From Pantoea sp. Nvir (lineage in GTDB: Bacteria > Pseudomonadota > Gammaproteobacteria > Enterobacterales > Enterobacteriaceae), in NCBI RefSeq assembly GCF_009829915.1, contig NZ_SZZW01000001.1, positions 248,001-312,000 on the forward strand: a stretch of 64,000 nt of DNA, read 5' to 3'. The notes below the pieces were generated by a model. It was not told where the DNA came from. It worked only from the letters and a program-made list of their open reading frames with translations, and did no database searches. Shown piece after piece: positions 10,534 through 21,823 of the stretch (its first letter is position 1; each line of letters begins with the position of its first letter). A program made the translations under genes and the position numbers.

Positions 10534-11434
10534 TATATTGCGTATCAAATAGCGTTTTGTCGTTGCTCCTTCCTCACTCTTAGATAACTTTTACGCCTTT
10601 GTCCCTCTATTTCTGATGTATTAGCTAACTGGCATTATGCCTTACTATTTGTGAAATATTTACCTCCCATAAAACTTTTGAAAGATTTATTAATCGAATA
10701 ATGTATTACGTTGACTACAGTTCTGTCATTATGGCTATGCCTTGACCTTATGAACAGCATGGTGATGTAGATGTAGAAATGATTTCTTTTTTAGTCTATT
10801 CTAAAATTAATCTAATAATTTCCCCATTTCAGCGATCTAATATAAAAAATAAAGAGTTGAATGATTCATTTAAAATTAATCTCGATATTAGCATTTTTAA
10901 GATGCTCCTTGCTTATATAATTAAAATTCAAAAAAAAAGGAATGTGTAGGGATATAAGGATCATACATCTTAAATAAATCTAACCTGATTAATTTTAACA
11001 GACAGAATGTATTTTGGTTAAAGATACAAAAACAGATAATCAAAAACCAATTTTTCTCAGATGATATTGCTGTAGCGTGATAAAGCTACCACTAATAAAA
11101 TGAGATTAGTCTTTGTTAAAAATTTTATAAATGTAAAGAAGAGTATTGAGAATAAATTCAAAGATACTTTCTTTAAATATTCTAGAAAATTTTGCGTTAC
11201 GCTATTTTTTAATATCAATTTTCTTTCTGCTGGAATAAGCCATTATTAATGGCTATCCGCTTTGTCCTCTTCTTTAACAAACTAAATCGGAAGCAGATAA
11301 TGGGGTTAGGATACGTCGTTACGTGAGAAATTACTACAATAGTACTGGGAAGTATTGTTGACTGACAGCCATATAGGTATGCTATGTGGATCTTGACGCT
11401 AAGCGTTATTTATTAACGATCACAGGCTGCTGCC
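10534..11434. other. Gene-free spacer before leuS
   Basis: About 900 AT-rich bases with no gene recognised in six frames. In E. coli the glutamate transport operon and several other genes lie between lnt and leuS; no remnant of them could be identified. A possible -35/-10 pair for leuS (TTGACT at 11358) has a poor -10 and is not claimed. Confidence 0.55.
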
Positions 11435-14014
11435 ATGCAAGAGCAATACCGCCCAGAAGAGATAGAACCCCGCGTCCAAAAGCACTGGGATGAAAACCAA
11501 ACATTCAAAGTAACCGAAGATAAAAATAAAGAGAAATATTACTGCCTCTCCATGCTACCCTATCCTTCAGGCCACCTACATATGGGCCACGTACGTAACT
11601 ACACTATCGGCGATGTAATTACCCGATACCAGCGTATGCTTGGCAAAAATGTTCTGCAACCTATTGGCTGGGATGCGTTTGGCCTACCTGCAGAAAGCGC
11701 CGCAGTGAAAAATAAAATCGCTCCGTCAACCTGGACGTACGATAATATTAAATATATGAAAAAACAGCTTAAGGCACTGGGATTCGGTTATGACTGGAGC
11801 CGTGAATTAGCAACTTGCAAGCCAGAATACTATCGTTGGGAACAGTGGTTCTTCACTAAGCTTTATGAAAAAGGTTTAGTGTATAAAAAAATATCAGCAG
11901 TGAACTGGTGTCCAAATGATCAGACGGTGTTAGCTAACGAGCAGGTGATCAACAACTGCTGCTGGCGTTGCGATACACAAGTTGAACGTAAAGATATTTC
12001 ACAGTGGTTTATAAAAATCACCAAATATGCTGATGAGTTACTTAATGACCTTGACACACTGGAAGATTGGCCAGAGCAGGTGAAAACCATGCAACGTAAC
12101 TGGATTGGCCGCTCAGAAGGAATTGAGATCACCTTTGACGTCGCTGACAGCGTAGAGAAAGTCACTGTCTACACTACGCGTCCAGACACCCTACTTGGTA
12201 CTACCTATATTGCGGTTGCGCCTGGCCATTTTCTCGCGCTGAAAGCCTCAATAGGCAATCCGGTGCTGGCTGAATTTATCGCTGAATGCCGTAATACCAA
12301 AGTAGCTGAAGCTGATGTATCTACTATAGATAAAAAAGGGATAGCGACGAGCCTGTATGCAATTCACCCGCTAACTAAAGAGAGAGTGCCAATTTGGATC
12401 GCCAATTTTATACTTATGGAGTACGGTACAGGCGCTATTATAGGAGTGCCAGCACATGATCAGCGCGACTGGGAATTCGCTAATAAATACGATCTACCAA
12501 TTAAGCCGGTTGTACTGAATCTGGACGGCAATGAGCCTAATACTAGCGTCGCCGCGGTAACAGAAAAAGGAACTTTGTTTAATTCAGGTGAATTTAGCGG
12601 TCTAAACCATGAACAGGGCTTTAACGCCATTGCTGATACGCTGTCGGCCAAAGGTGTAGGTGTTCGTAAGGTTAGCTACCGCCTACGTGACTGGGGTGTT
12701 TCTCGTCAGCGTTATTGGGGAACACCAATTCCGATGGTAACAATGGAAAATGGTACTGTGATGCCGACACCGGAAGAGCAGCTACCCGTCATTCTGCCAG
12801 AAGATATAGTTATGGACGGTATTAGTAGCCCTATTAGAACTGATCCTACGTGGGTAAAAACTATTATAAATGGCCAGCCTGCATTACGTGAAACGGATAC
12901 TTTTGATACCTTTATGGAGTCTTCTTGGTACTACGCACGGTACACCTGTGCTCACTATAACGAAGGCATGCTGAATTCAGATGCGGCTAACTACTGGTTG
13001 CCGATAGATCAATATATCGGTGGCATTGAACATTCTATAATGCACCTAATGTACTTCCGCTTCTACCACAAGCTGTTGCGCGACGCAGGCTTAGTAAACT
13101 CAAATGAGCCAGCGAAGCGCCTACTGTGTCAGGGCATGGTGCTAGCAGACGCATTCTATTTTCTCGGTTCCAATGGAGAGCGCCACTGGATTTCTCCTGT
13201 TGATGTTACGGTGGAGCGTGATAATAAAGGAAATATTATCAAAGCGAAAGATAATCATGGCCGTAAGGTAATTTACGCCGGTAGAAGCAAAATGTCAAAG
13301 TCGAGAAATAACGGCATCGACCCACAGTTGATGGTAGAGCGCTACGGCGCGGATACAGTACGTTTGTTTATGATGTTTGCTTCGCCAGCAGAAATGACAC
13401 TAGATTGGCAAGAATCTGGTGTACAAGGCGCTAACCGCTTCCTGAAACGCTTCTGGAAATTAGTCTATGACCACGCTAAAATAACAACCGTGGCGCTAGA
13501 CATTAGCAACCTTAATAATCGCCAAAAAAATCTACGTCGTGCGTTGCATAAAACAATTGCCAAAGTTTCAGATGATATCGGCCGTCGTCAGACCTTCAAT
13601 ACTGCTATTGCGTCAATCATGGAATTGATGAATAAACTAGCACGAGCACCGAAGAAGAGTGCACAAGATCATGCACTCTTACAGGAAGCGTTACTAGCCA
13701 TGGTTCGCATGCTCTACCCATTTACCCCACATGCTAGCTATGTGCTATGGCAGGCCCTGGGTGGTGAAGGTAGTGTAGATGATGCCGTCTGGCCGGTAGC
13801 TAATGAAGAAGCTATGAGGGAAGATTTTTTGATGGTAGTAGTACAAGTAAACGGCAAGGTACGTGGTAAAATTACCGTTGCCGCCGATGCAACACAGGAG
13901 CAAATTCAGGCTCGTGCTGTGAATGAGAACTTAGTCACTAAATACTTGGAAGGAGTGACTATCCGTAAAGTGATTTATGTACCTGGAAAACTGCTTAACC
14001 TAGTAGTAGGTTAA
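11435..14014 (+). CDS. leuS: Leucyl-tRNA synthetase
   Basis: Charges tRNA-Leu, including the leuW tRNA above. 859 residues (E. coli 860), collinear throughout. HIGH motif in PSGHLHMGH (~42-52), CP1 editing domain about 220-415 with the editing Asp in [15 protein letters not shown] motif in SKMSKSRNN (~618-626), and normal C-terminus KLLNLVVG. Start [11 protein letters not shown] agrees with the family. lptE starts 14 bases after its stop, so the two are probably cotranscribed with holA and nadD. Confidence 0.98.
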   Translation: MQEQYRPEEIEPRVQKHWDENQTFKVTEDKNKEKYYCLSMLPYPSGHLHMGHVRNYTIGDVITRYQRMLGKNVLQPIGWDAFGLPAESAAVKNKIAPSTWTYDNIKYMKKQLKALGFGYDWSRELATCKPEYYRWEQWFFTKLYEKGLVYKKISAVNWCPNDQTVLANEQVINNCCWRCDTQVERKDISQWFIKITKYADELLNDLDTLEDWPEQVKTMQRNWIGRSEGIEITFDVADSVEKVTVYTTRPDTLLGTTYIAVAPGHFLALKASIGNPVLAEFIAECRNTKVAEADVSTIDKKGIATSLYAIHPLTKERVPIWIANFILMEYGTGAIIGVPAHDQRDWEFANKYDLPIKPVVLNLDGNEPNTSVAAVTEKGTLFNSGEFSGLNHEQGFNAIADTLSAKGVGVRKVSYRLRDWGVSRQRYWGTPIPMVTMENGTVMPTPEEQLPVILPEDIVMDGISSPIRTDPTWVKTIINGQPALRETDTFDTFMESSWYYARYTCAHYNEGMLNSDAANYWLPIDQYIGGIEHSIMHLMYFRFYHKLLRDAGLVNSNEPAKRLLCQGMVLADAFYFLGSNGERHWISPVDVTVERDNKGNIIKAKDNHGRKVIYAGRSKMSKSRNNGIDPQLMVERYGADTVRLFMMFASPAEMTLDWQESGVQGANRFLKRFWKLVYDHAKITTVALDISNLNNRQKNLRRALHKTIAKVSDDIGRRQTFNTAIASIMELMNKLARAPKKSAQDHALLQEALLAMVRMLYPFTPHASYVLWQALGGEGSVDDAVWPVANEEAMREDFLMVVVQVNGKVRGKITVAADATQEQIQARAVNENLVTKYLEGVTIRKVIYVPGKLLNLVVG

Positions 14015-14028
14015 GTTTAGGAGGCATT

Positions 14029-14580
14029 ATGCGATATCTGATTATCAGGCTGTTTATTTTGCTGATAGTCATGATTAATACTGGATGTAATTTTCACCGA
14101 CATGGTACCACCCAGGTAACCAATAATAAACTGAAGACCCTTATTTTAACCAGCGCCGACGTTTATGGGCCGTTAGCCCGCACGGTAAGTCAGCAACTAC
14201 GTATTAACAACATCATTCTTGTTGAAGATAATAAGCAAAATAAAAATAATACCCCTATATTAAGACTTGATAAGGAAGTACAGAAAAGCGACACCGCCTC
14301 AATGTTTATCAACGGCACTACAGCGGAATATTCTCTGGTCATGAATGTCTCAGCACAAGTTGAGTTCCCGGGAAAAGGCATTTACCCGATAAGCACTACA
14401 GTTTATCGCTCGTTTTTTGATAATGCGAACTCTGTGATGGCGCATGATTTTGAGAAAAATATGATGGTGCAGGAGATGCGCCAGCGTGCTGCTGAACAGC
14501 TAGTCCGCACACTACTAACAACACTATATACCGTACGAATTAGCAACAATGATATGATACCAGTATCGTCTAGTGCATGA
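14029..14580 (+). CDS. lptE: LPS-assembly lipoprotein
   Basis: Outer-membrane lipoprotein that plugs the LptD barrel and helps insert LPS. 183 residues (E. coli 193). A signal peptide with hydrophobic core ends in NTGC, the lipobox, with Cys20 as the acylated residue. The conserved stretches TTQV, GPLAR, TAEYSLVM and YPISTTVYRSFFDN identify it although the tail is shortened. A strong AGGAGG ribosome site precedes the ATG. Its presence with lpxH implies an outer membrane with LPS. Confidence 0.93.
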   Translation: MRYLIIRLFILLIVMINTGCNFHRHGTTQVTNNKLKTLILTSADVYGPLARTVSQQLRINNIILVEDNKQNKNNTPILRLDKEVQKSDTASMFINGTTAEYSLVMNVSAQVEFPGKGIYPISTTVYRSFFDNANSVMAHDFEKNMMVQEMRQRAAEQLVRTLLTTLYTVRISNNDMIPVSSSA

Positions 14581-14620
14581 GTGATGCCAGTGGACCATTT
14601 CTTCTTCCTACCATCTTATA

Positions 14621-15652
14621 ATGATTAAGATCTATCCTGACAAACTTAGTACACAGCTCTGTAAAGGGTTACATGCCTGTTATCTATTAATCGGAAACGA
14701 ACCGCTGCTGTTGCAGGAAAGTGCTGATAAGATTCGTGCTGCTGCAACTTCATGGGGGTTTGAGGAACACTTAAATTTTACCCTCGATATTAATACTAAC
14801 TGGGAGGACCTGTTCGGCAGTTGCCAGTTACTTAGCTTATTTGCCCGACGTCAGATCATTACCTTGTACTTTCCAGAAACCGGGCCCAACTCCGCTATGG
14901 CCCATCAATTAAGCAAGCTAGCAAGTCTATTGCACAGCGATATACTATTGGTTTGCCACATGATAAAACTTACTAAAGCTCAGCAGAACAGTGCATGGTT
15001 TAAAGCATTTGCAGCATATGCCATCCTAGTTCCGTGCCAGACGTTGGAACATAGGCAACTACCAAGCTGGATTGCCACACGCGCCAAAAGCATGAAGCTA
15101 TTGGTGGAGGATGAGGTTATCCAGGTACTTTGCTACTACTATGAAGGCAATATGCTAGCTTTGGCACAGGCGCTAGAACGTCTATCACTAATCTGCCCCG
15201 ATGGGAAGCTTACACTGCCTCGCGTAGAAGAAGCGGTGAGTGATGAAGCACGATTTACAGCATTTCACTGGGTGGATGCGATGCTAGGGGGAAAAGGTAA
15301 ACGAGCTTTGCATATTTTGCATAAGTTGAAAAACGAGGATAGCGAACCGGTGATTTTAATGCGTACACTACAGCGTGATGTGATGACACTGCTACATCTG
15401 CAGCGCTATCAAACGCATCAACCGTTACGCCTGTTAATGGATCAGAGGTGCATATTGCAAACTCGTCGCACACTTTTTATCAAGACCCTACAAAGGGTGG
15501 ATAGTACACGTCTGCAACAAGCGATTCATCTGCTAGCTCAGATTGAATTAATCTTAAAAAAGGATTACGGGCAAGATATCTGGCCACAGCTGGAGACTCT
15601 TTCCCTCATCTTTTGTCATCAACACTTTCCAACGAACTGTGCTTATGTATGA
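14621..15652 (+). CDS. holA: DNA polymerase III subunit delta
   Basis: Clamp-loader subunit that opens the beta clamp; works with the DnaX products encoded at 38.9-40.8 kb. 343 residues, the same as E. coli. N-terminal start MIKIYPDKLSTQL and YLLIGNEPLLLQES are characteristic. It overlaps the start of nadD by 8 bases. Confidence 0.95.
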   Translation: MIKIYPDKLSTQLCKGLHACYLLIGNEPLLLQESADKIRAAATSWGFEEHLNFTLDINTNWEDLFGSCQLLSLFARRQIITLYFPETGPNSAMAHQLSKLASLLHSDILLVCHMIKLTKAQQNSAWFKAFAAYAILVPCQTLEHRQLPSWIATRAKSMKLLVEDEVIQVLCYYYEGNMLALAQALERLSLICPDGKLTLPRVEEAVSDEARFTAFHWVDAMLGGKGKRALHILHKLKNEDSEPVILMRTLQRDVMTLLHLQRYQTHQPLRLLMDQRCILQTRRTLFIKTLQRVDSTRLQQAIHLLAQIELILKKDYGQDIWPQLETLSLIFCHQHFPTNCAYV

Positions 15653-16289
15653 AATGTATGCTGTGTTCGGAGGCACCTTTGATCCAGTGCATTTTGGCCA
15701 TCTATTTCCAGTTGAAGCACTAGCGCAGCAGGCCAAACTAACGCGCGTATTGTTACTACCAAATAATGTACCACCTCATCGTCCACAGCCGGAAGCTAGT
15801 GCTGTACAGCGTATGAATATGCTCCGCTATGCCATTCGCAATCGACCACTTTTCGAAATTGATTCCCGCGAACTCATGTGTGACACTCCATCGTGGACAG
15901 TGGCAACGTTGGAGGTTCTACGTAATGAGCGTGGTCCGCAGGCGCCTTTAGGATTAATCATTGGTCAGGACTCGCTATTATCCTTATCAAAATGGTACCG
16001 CTGGCAGGATTTGCTGTCACTTTCTCATCTACTAGTTTGTAAACGTTCAGGCTACTCTGTGGAGCTGGGATCTCCGGAGATACGGCGCTGGCTGGATAAA
16101 CATATCACCACTCAAATAGAGCAATTGCACCAGCATCCCGCCGGTTTTATCTGGATGGCTAATACGCCGCTTGTTAATATCTCTGCCACTGGAATTCGTC
16201 AGCGCCGTCTTCAAGGATTGGACTGCAATCACCTCTTGCCTGCTGATGTTTTTGATTATATCAATCGCGCAGGACTCTACTTGAAATAA
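15645..16289 (+). CDS. nadD: Nicotinate-nucleotide adenylyltransferase
   Basis: Joins nicotinate mononucleotide and ATP to form deamido-NAD. Nucleotide-binding motif FGGTFDPVHFGH is at residues 8-19, ISATGIRQR near 180. An alternative GTG at 15639 is in frame, but ATG 15645 puts seven residues before FGG exactly as in E. coli; this gives 214 residues (E. coli 213). Overlaps holA. In E. coli cobC follows; here it is missing and rsfS comes next. Confidence 0.95.
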   Translation: MYEMYAVFGGTFDPVHFGHLFPVEALAQQAKLTRVLLLPNNVPPHRPQPEASAVQRMNMLRYAIRNRPLFEIDSRELMCDTPSWTVATLEVLRNERGPQAPLGLIIGQDSLLSLSKWYRWQDLLSLSHLLVCKRSGYSVELGSPEIRRWLDKHITTQIEQLHQHPAGFIWMANTPLVNISATGIRQRRLQGLDCNHLLPADVFDYINRAGLYLK

Positions 16290-16409
16290 CTTCACCTTGG
16301 TTATATATCGCTTAGATAAAGGGCGTGCTATACTATTTAGCTTAATTTTTAGCTACTTTATCAAGGTCAGAGAACAGGCAATCACTTATCCGAATAAAAG
16401 GGGAACCTT

Positions 16410-16727
16410 TTGCAAGGCAAAACTCTACAAGAGTTCATTATTAATAAAATTAATGATCTTAAAGGTCAGAATATCGTCTCACTTAATGTTCAAGGTAAAT
16501 CTAGTATTACCGACTGCATGATTATCTGTACAGGTAAATCTATGCGTCACGTGATTTCAATTGCTGATCATGTGGTGCATGAATCCCGTACAGTAGGCAT
16601 AGTGCCATTGGGCGTAGAAGGTAAAAATACGGCTGACTGGGTAGTGGTTGATCTGGGGGATGTTATCCTGCACGTGATGCAGGATAACATCCCCCAAATT
16701 TATGAGCTGGAAGAACTTTGGAGCTAA
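16410..16727 (+). CDS. rsfS: Ribosome silencing factor
   Basis: Binds ribosomal protein L14 and blocks subunit joining when nutrients are low. 105 residues, equal to E. coli, starting with TTG (TTG CAA GGC, M-Q-G-K) at 16410; an AAGGGGAA ribosome site lies just upstream. [22 protein letters not shown] and [11 protein letters not shown] are diagnostic. Residues after HVMQ read DNIPQI where E. coli has EESRRL; this change coincides with one arm of a perfect inverted repeat (next entry). Confidence 0.95.
   Translation: MQGKTLQEFIINKINDLKGQNIVSLNVQGKSSITDCMIICTGKSMRHVISIADHVVHESRTVGIVPLGVEGKNTADWVVVDLGDVILHVMQDNIPQIYELEELWS
16654..16696. repeat. Perfect 19-bp inverted repeat inside rsfS
   Basis: Left arm 16654-16672 (TGGGGGATGTTATCCTGCA) is the exact reverse complement of right arm 16678-16696, with a 5-base CGTGA loop. 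The left arm encodes the conserved LGDVILHV; the right arm encodes MQDNIPQ, of which only MQ is conserved. So the right arm seems to have been rewritten to match the left. No T run follows, so it does not look like a terminator. Confidence 0.9.
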
Positions 16728-16730
16728 TAT

Positions 16731-17202
16731 ATAAAATTACGGCCTATATCCGTAGATACTAAAATGTTTGACTGATTAAAAAAAGATACCTTATATTCCA
16801 GTCGCTTTTCCACAGATATATAGACGAACCTGTAGTAAGATTGCCTGTGATAAAACATGGCAAGGGTACTAATATCAAGTGTATTCTGGAAAAGAGAGTG
16901 AAGAGATGCCAGCTGCAATGTACAAATATAACGGCATCCCGTGTTACATTGAGGCTTCTGAAATACAAGTGGAAAACGTCTCTGATCGAGTATCAGAGCG
17001 GAATTCTAGTAATTTTAGCTTTTAGCAATGAGATGGCTTCCACTGAGTTAGTTTGCTGCTCAGTAGAAAAGCTTAGCTAACAATAATTTAAGATCCTTTA
17101 AATGCTCCCTGTACCCCGGTTACACTTACAATTTGTTATTAAGAGCATTTATCAAGCATTGTTGAATGCATCACCACCAATTATTCTTATTATCGTGAAT
17201 AA
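16731..17202 (+). pseudogene. rlmH: Decayed rlmH (23S rRNA pseudouridine-1915 methyltransferase)
   Basis: Begins 4 bases after rsfS, as rlmH does in E. coli, but with ATA in place of the start codon: ATA AAA TTA reads KLRPISVDTKM (E. coli KLQLVAVGTKM). The Trp codon after KMFD is a TGA stop. Further on, in other frames, LPVIKHGKGTNIKCILEK matches IPAGKRGKNADIKRILDK, SRVTL matches NRIVTL, KSIYQAL matches ESLYRAW, and ITTNYSYYRE followed by TAA matches the exact C-terminus ITTNHPYHRE. The total span (472 bases) is nearly the intact length (468), so decay is by point changes and small indels. Confidence 0.87.
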
Positions 17203-17236
17203 ACAGTGAGACTAACCCCGATATTTTAAGTAGCGG

Positions 17237-19153
17237 ATGAAATTACAAAGCAACGCCTTTCGCGATTATAGTACTGAACAGAAAATCTTTGTCCGCCGGG
17301 CATTAATTGCTTTTTTTGGAATTTTAGTGCTTTCTAGCATATTAGTAGTCAATCTTTACCACCTACAGATTATACGCTTTAAAGATTATAGTACCCGTTC
17401 TAATGAAAACCGCATTAAGTTAGTACCAGTAGCACCGAGCCGTGGCATTATTTACGACCGCAACGGTACTGCACTGGCGCTTAATCGCACTATTTATCAA
17501 ACGGAGCTTTTACCAGAAAAAGTTAATGATATTAAGCAAACACTACAGGATCTTCGGCCCATCCTCGATCTCACTGAGGAAGATATAGACTCTTTTGAAA
17601 AAGAACGCAAGAGATCACATCGCTTTACCGCGGTCCCTGTCAAAATCGGTCTTAATGATGTACAGGTAGCACGCTTTGCCGTTAACCAGTATCGTTTTCC
17701 CGGCGTCGAAGTTAAGGGATACCAACGTCGCTATTACCCTTACGGTGCTACCTTGACCCACGTTGTTGGATACGTCTCCAAAATTAATGACCGCGATGTT
17801 ATGCGACTCGAGAAAGAAGGCAAGTGGCCGAACTATGCTGCAACACATGATATCGGCAAGTTAGGTATAGAAAGTTACTACGAAGATATTCTACATGGTA
17901 TTACTGGCTATGAAGAAATTGAAGTTAATAACCGTGGACAGGTGATCCGTCAGCTACATGAACAGTCACCACACGCGGGACGCGATATATGGCTGACCAT
18001 CGACCTCAATCTTCAGCAGTATATTGAAACCCTACTATCTGGTAGCCGTGCTGCGGTGGTAGTCAGCGATCCGCGTACTGGTGAGATTCTAGCAATGGTC
18101 TCTACGCCCAGTTATAATCCCAATTTATTTGTCGATGGCATTTCAGGTAAAGATTACCGCGCATTGCTCAACGACGAGAATCACCCACTTTATAACCGCG
18201 CCATTCAGGCTTCTTATCCTCCTGCTTCTACGGTAAAACCTTATGTGGCTATCTCTGCACTGAGCACAGGAGTGATTAACCGTAACACCACACTATTTGA
18301 TCCTGGTTGGTGGCAACTGCCAGGCTCGGAAAAACGCTATCGCGACTGGAAAAAATGGGGCCATGGACGTGTGAACGTAACAAAATCGCTAGAAGAATCT
18401 GCTGATACCTTCTTCTACCAAGTAGCTTATAATATGGATATTGATCGTTTATCGGAGTGGATGAACAAGTTTGGCTATGGCCAGCGTACAGGCGTCGATC
18501 TACCGCAGGAGAGTGCTGGCAATATGCCAACTCGCGAATGGAAGATGAAGCGTTTTAAAAAGCCATGGTATCAGGGAGATACAATTCCGATCGGTATTGG
18601 TCAAGGCTACTGGACAGCAACGCCACTACAGATGAATAAGGCTCTAATGATTCTAATTAACGATGGTGTAGTAAAAGTGCCTCATCTGTTGCGCGCTATA
18701 CGCGAAGGATGCAGTATAGTACCTTGGCGTCAACAGCTGATTGAGTCGATCGATGATGTTTATTCCGGTTACTGGGAAATTGCCAAAGATGGTATGTACG
18801 GGGTCGCTAATCGCCCTAATGGCACGGCACATAAAAGTTTTGCCGACGCACCTTATAAAATAGCCGCTAAATCTGGTACGGCGCAAGTTTTTCGTCTTAA
18901 AGAAAATGAAATCTACAATGCGAAAAAAATCGCAGAGCGATTGCGCGACCACAAACTAATGACAGCTTTTGCTCCTTACGATAAACCACGTGTCGCCGTT
19001 ACCATGATTCTAGAGAATGGGGGCGCTGGAGCGGCAGTGGGTACTATGATGCGGAATATTCTCGACCATATTATATTGGAGAATAAAAATACGGATCTTT
19101 CGGATGCCTCCCTAACGCCCCGTACTACGAAGGTAAACAAGAGATGTCCATAA
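17237..19153 (+). CDS. mrdA: Penicillin-binding protein 2 (elongation transpeptidase)
   Basis: Cross-links peptidoglycan during rod elongation, in complex with RodA. 638 residues (E. coli 633). One N-terminal membrane anchor (~22-44), pedestal domain, then transpeptidase: active Ser in PASTVKPY (~330; E. coli has PGSTVKPY), SAD in ESADTFFYQ, and KSGTAQV near 545. Start [13 protein letters not shown] agrees with the family. mrdB overlaps its end by 10 bases. Keeping mrdAB implies a walled, probably rod-shaped cell. Confidence 0.97.
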   Translation: MKLQSNAFRDYSTEQKIFVRRALIAFFGILVLSSILVVNLYHLQIIRFKDYSTRSNENRIKLVPVAPSRGIIYDRNGTALALNRTIYQTELLPEKVNDIKQTLQDLRPILDLTEEDIDSFEKERKRSHRFTAVPVKIGLNDVQVARFAVNQYRFPGVEVKGYQRRYYPYGATLTHVVGYVSKINDRDVMRLEKEGKWPNYAATHDIGKLGIESYYEDILHGITGYEEIEVNNRGQVIRQLHEQSPHAGRDIWLTIDLNLQQYIETLLSGSRAAVVVSDPRTGEILAMVSTPSYNPNLFVDGISGKDYRALLNDENHPLYNRAIQASYPPASTVKPYVAISALSTGVINRNTTLFDPGWWQLPGSEKRYRDWKKWGHGRVNVTKSLEESADTFFYQVAYNMDIDRLSEWMNKFGYGQRTGVDLPQESAGNMPTREWKMKRFKKPWYQGDTIPIGIGQGYWTATPLQMNKALMILINDGVVKVPHLLRAIREGCSIVPWRQQLIESIDDVYSGYWEIAKDGMYGVANRPNGTAHKSFADAPYKIAAKSGTAQVFRLKENEIYNAKKIAERLRDHKLMTAFAPYDKPRVAVTMILENGGAGAAVGTMMRNILDHIILENKNTDLSDASLTPRTTKVNKRCP

Positions 19154-20262
19154 ACGACAATACGCAGAAAAGATCTATGTGGATTCGTATCCATATCGAT
19201 CCAATGTTTATGCTGATAATCCTTGCGTTGCTCACCTACAGTGTCGTAGTTATCTGGAGCGCCAGTGGGCAAGATTCGAGCATGATGCAGCATAAGATTA
19301 TTCAGATTGCGATTGGTCTGGTGATAATGCTATTACTTGCACAAGTACCGCCGCGCGTGTATGAGGGCTGGGCTCCCTATTTATATATTGTTTGCATGAC
19401 ACTGCTTATTACGGTGGATGCCTTTGGACATGTCAGTAAAGGGGCACAGCGCTGGCTCGATCTAGGAATAATACGCTTTCAGCCATCGGAAATTGCGAAA
19501 ATCGCTGTCCCTCTCATGGTGGCTCGCTTTACCAACCGCGATATTTATCTACCAACTTTTAAAAATACCAGTATTGCACTCATTTTGATTGCTATACCGA
19601 CGCTGCTAGTAGCAGTACAGCCCGATCTTGGGACTTCGTTTCTGATTGCTGCATCCGGGCTCTTTGTGCTATTCCTTTCTGGTATTAGCTGGAAACTAAT
19701 TGGTACATCGGTGTTTCTGGTGGCGGCTTTCATTACTGTGTTGTGGTTTTTTCTCATGCACGACTACCAGCGTGACCGTGTCATGATACTGTTCGATCCA
19801 GAAAGCGACCCACTCGGTGCTGGCTATCATATTATTCAGTCAAAAATTGCCATCGGCTCTGGGGGGCTACGAGGAAAAGGATGGTTGCACGGTACTCAAT
19901 CACAGCTGGAATTTTTACCTGAACGGCATACTGACTTTATTTTTGCCGTACTTGCCGAAGAGCTCGGGTTGGTAGGCGTACTGATTCTACTCGTGCTTTA
20001 TCTTCTACTGATTCTGCGTGGGCTAATGATTGCTACACGTGCGCAGACTACTTTCGGACGTGTGATGGCGGGTGGGTTAATGCTGATTTTGTTTATTTAT
20101 ATTTTCGTTAATATCAGCATGGTAAGTGGTATTTTACCGGTGGTTGGCGTGCCTCTGCCCCTAGTCAGCTATGGAGGGTCTGCTCTAATCGTGCTTATGG
20201 CGGGATTTGGCATCATAATGTCGATCCACACTCATAGAAAAATGTTATCTAAAAGCGTTTAA
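19144..20262 (+). CDS. mrdB: RodA, peptidoglycan glycosyltransferase (SEDS)
   Basis: Polytopic inner-membrane SEDS glycosyltransferase that polymerises glycan for elongation with PBP2. 372 residues (E. coli 370), about ten membrane segments; the conserved block [17 protein letters not shown] (~250-266) includes the functional Asp, and [13 protein letters not shown] is a SEDS signature. Starts inside the 3' end of mrdA, suggesting coupling. In E. coli rlpA and dacA follow; both are gone here. Confidence 0.97.
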   Translation: MSINDNTQKRSMWIRIHIDPMFMLIILALLTYSVVVIWSASGQDSSMMQHKIIQIAIGLVIMLLLAQVPPRVYEGWAPYLYIVCMTLLITVDAFGHVSKGAQRWLDLGIIRFQPSEIAKIAVPLMVARFTNRDIYLPTFKNTSIALILIAIPTLLVAVQPDLGTSFLIAASGLFVLFLSGISWKLIGTSVFLVAAFITVLWFFLMHDYQRDRVMILFDPESDPLGAGYHIIQSKIAIGSGGLRGKGWLHGTQSQLEFLPERHTDFIFAVLAEELGLVGVLILLVLYLLLILRGLMIATRAQTTFGRVMAGGLMLILFIYIFVNISMVSGILPVVGVPLPLVSYGGSALIVLMAGFGIIMSIHTHRKMLSKSV

Positions 20263-21487
20263 GAAGATGCATATGTATAAAAAATAGCCTCGCTATTACT
20301 ACATATTGTTGGTTTTGTCTGTTTGTACACACTCGAACCTTATAATTTATAGTATCGTTACCAACCTAGAATAGCGGCAGGCTTGTTCCAGATATGAAAA
20401 TTCTAAGGGCGATAAAAATAGTGAATGATTAATCGAGGAATATCTAAAATGAGAGTGAATATAATGGATATTAGCTTCTCATGGAAGATTTCACTAGTGC
20501 TAGCGAAAAAACATAGATAGCTACCTGGTGCAACCTTAGGGAGTACTGGGACACTGCAAAGTAATCGATTGTAAAAGATAAGATTCCGAATGAGCTAATC
20601 GACAGTGGAATACTTTCCAAGTTTCTATTTTTTAGTGATGTATATACGACGTTATTTGTTAACGTTATTTGTTAAAAGTCATGAGATCGTAGCGCGTGTT
20701 AAAAATTGATGGATATCCCTATTGATATCCAGTACATCAGTAACTTATAGGACATACGCAGATTGTACATGGTAGCAATTTCTAAACTTCAGCAACTAAG
20801 CATAGTAGATTATTAGCTTATTCTAGGTATCTCTATTAAAAATAGAGATTCTACGATAAGACATAGTAAAATAAGTAGTTATTATGGTGAATTATTTTCC
20901 TAACTTATAACTCATTGCCATAAATATTATGTTCCATAATATAGAACAGTACATAAATGTATGTAGTATTTTCAAATACCTAACATAAGAGTACACTCTC
21001 TTTCTTATAAGAAAGTTCACTTCAATACTATAATCCAAAGTATGTCGGAGATTAATTCCTAAAAGTGCCTTTTGAAAAACTATAAGGCTAGAAAGTGCTT
21101 GTTAAAAACAATGCAGACGTAATTCACTATCCTCCTCATTCTGCCATAATAATAACCAACTAATGTATGTATGCATTGGGCGATTAAAGAGCAAAGAATA
21201 TTCACCAAGACGACTCTTCAAAGTAGGCAGAGACTCTTGAAATATCCTAACAATGTTATTTAAAAGTTTCTTACTAATGTTCTTCAATTCTAGTTACCGA
21301 CTCACTAGTTTCCCAACTGACGTGAGATCTTAACTCTAAATTACGGTAATAATGCTTGTTTAATAAAAATGGATTACTTTATTGTGCGGTAGGATGCTTT
21401 TATCTACATAATTAACGACCACATTAACATTAATATGATAGTCCTTTTACTTCGATATTAGCCTGTTTTTATTCATACGGATTTAAT
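20263..21487. other. Gene-free spacer where rlpA and dacA stand in E. coli
   Basis: About 1.2 kb, AT-rich, no intact frame. A perfect 9-bp hairpin (ATCTCTATT, 3-base loop) is at 20829-20849. A plus-strand stretch near 21340-21395 (GNN...KMDYF) is faintly like the DacA C-terminus (GNFFGKIIDY) but too short to claim. A minus-strand frame at 21102-21287 shows no family resemblance and is taken as chance. Confidence 0.5.
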
Positions 21488-21751
21488 ATGAAAACAAAAC
21501 TAAATGTACAGCTTGAATTTCCTACCCCTTTTACTTATAAAGTACTAGGGTTAGCGCAGCAGGAGCTTGTTGATCGAATAGTTGAAGTAGTGCAACACCA
21601 TGTACCGGGTGACTATTTGCCAAATATAAAATCGAGTAGTAAAGGTAATTACTACTCGGTCTCAATCACAATTCATGCTACCCACATAGAGCAGATAGAA
21701 ACCTTATATGAAGAGCTGGGCAAAATTGATATCGTGCGGATGGTGTTATAA
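21488..21751 (+). CDS. ybeD: YbeD, DUF493 family protein
   Basis: Small cytoplasmic protein with an ACT-like fold; exact role not known, possibly linked to lipoate metabolism by its position next to lipB. 87 residues, same as E. coli. [24 protein letters not shown] and [17 protein letters not shown] are nearly invariant. Confidence 0.95.
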   Translation: MKTKLNVQLEFPTPFTYKVLGLAQQELVDRIVEVVQHHVPGDYLPNIKSSSKGNYYSVSITIHATHIEQIETLYEELGKIDIVRMVL

Positions 21752-21823
21752 GCGCCAACCTTAGCAAAAGAGATCTTCTTGCCATTTTTTTCTAACATCC
21801 TAACCTTTATTAGGACTGCCGTT

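Noticed and set aside
11358-11386. Promoter for leuS
   Set aside because: TTGACT is present but the -10 at proper spacing is poor.
21102-21287. 61-codon minus-strand frame between mrdB and ybeD
   Set aside because: No recognisable family, no ribosome site, lies in decayed DNA.
21340-21395. DacA C-terminus-like stretch
   Set aside because: Too few matching residues.
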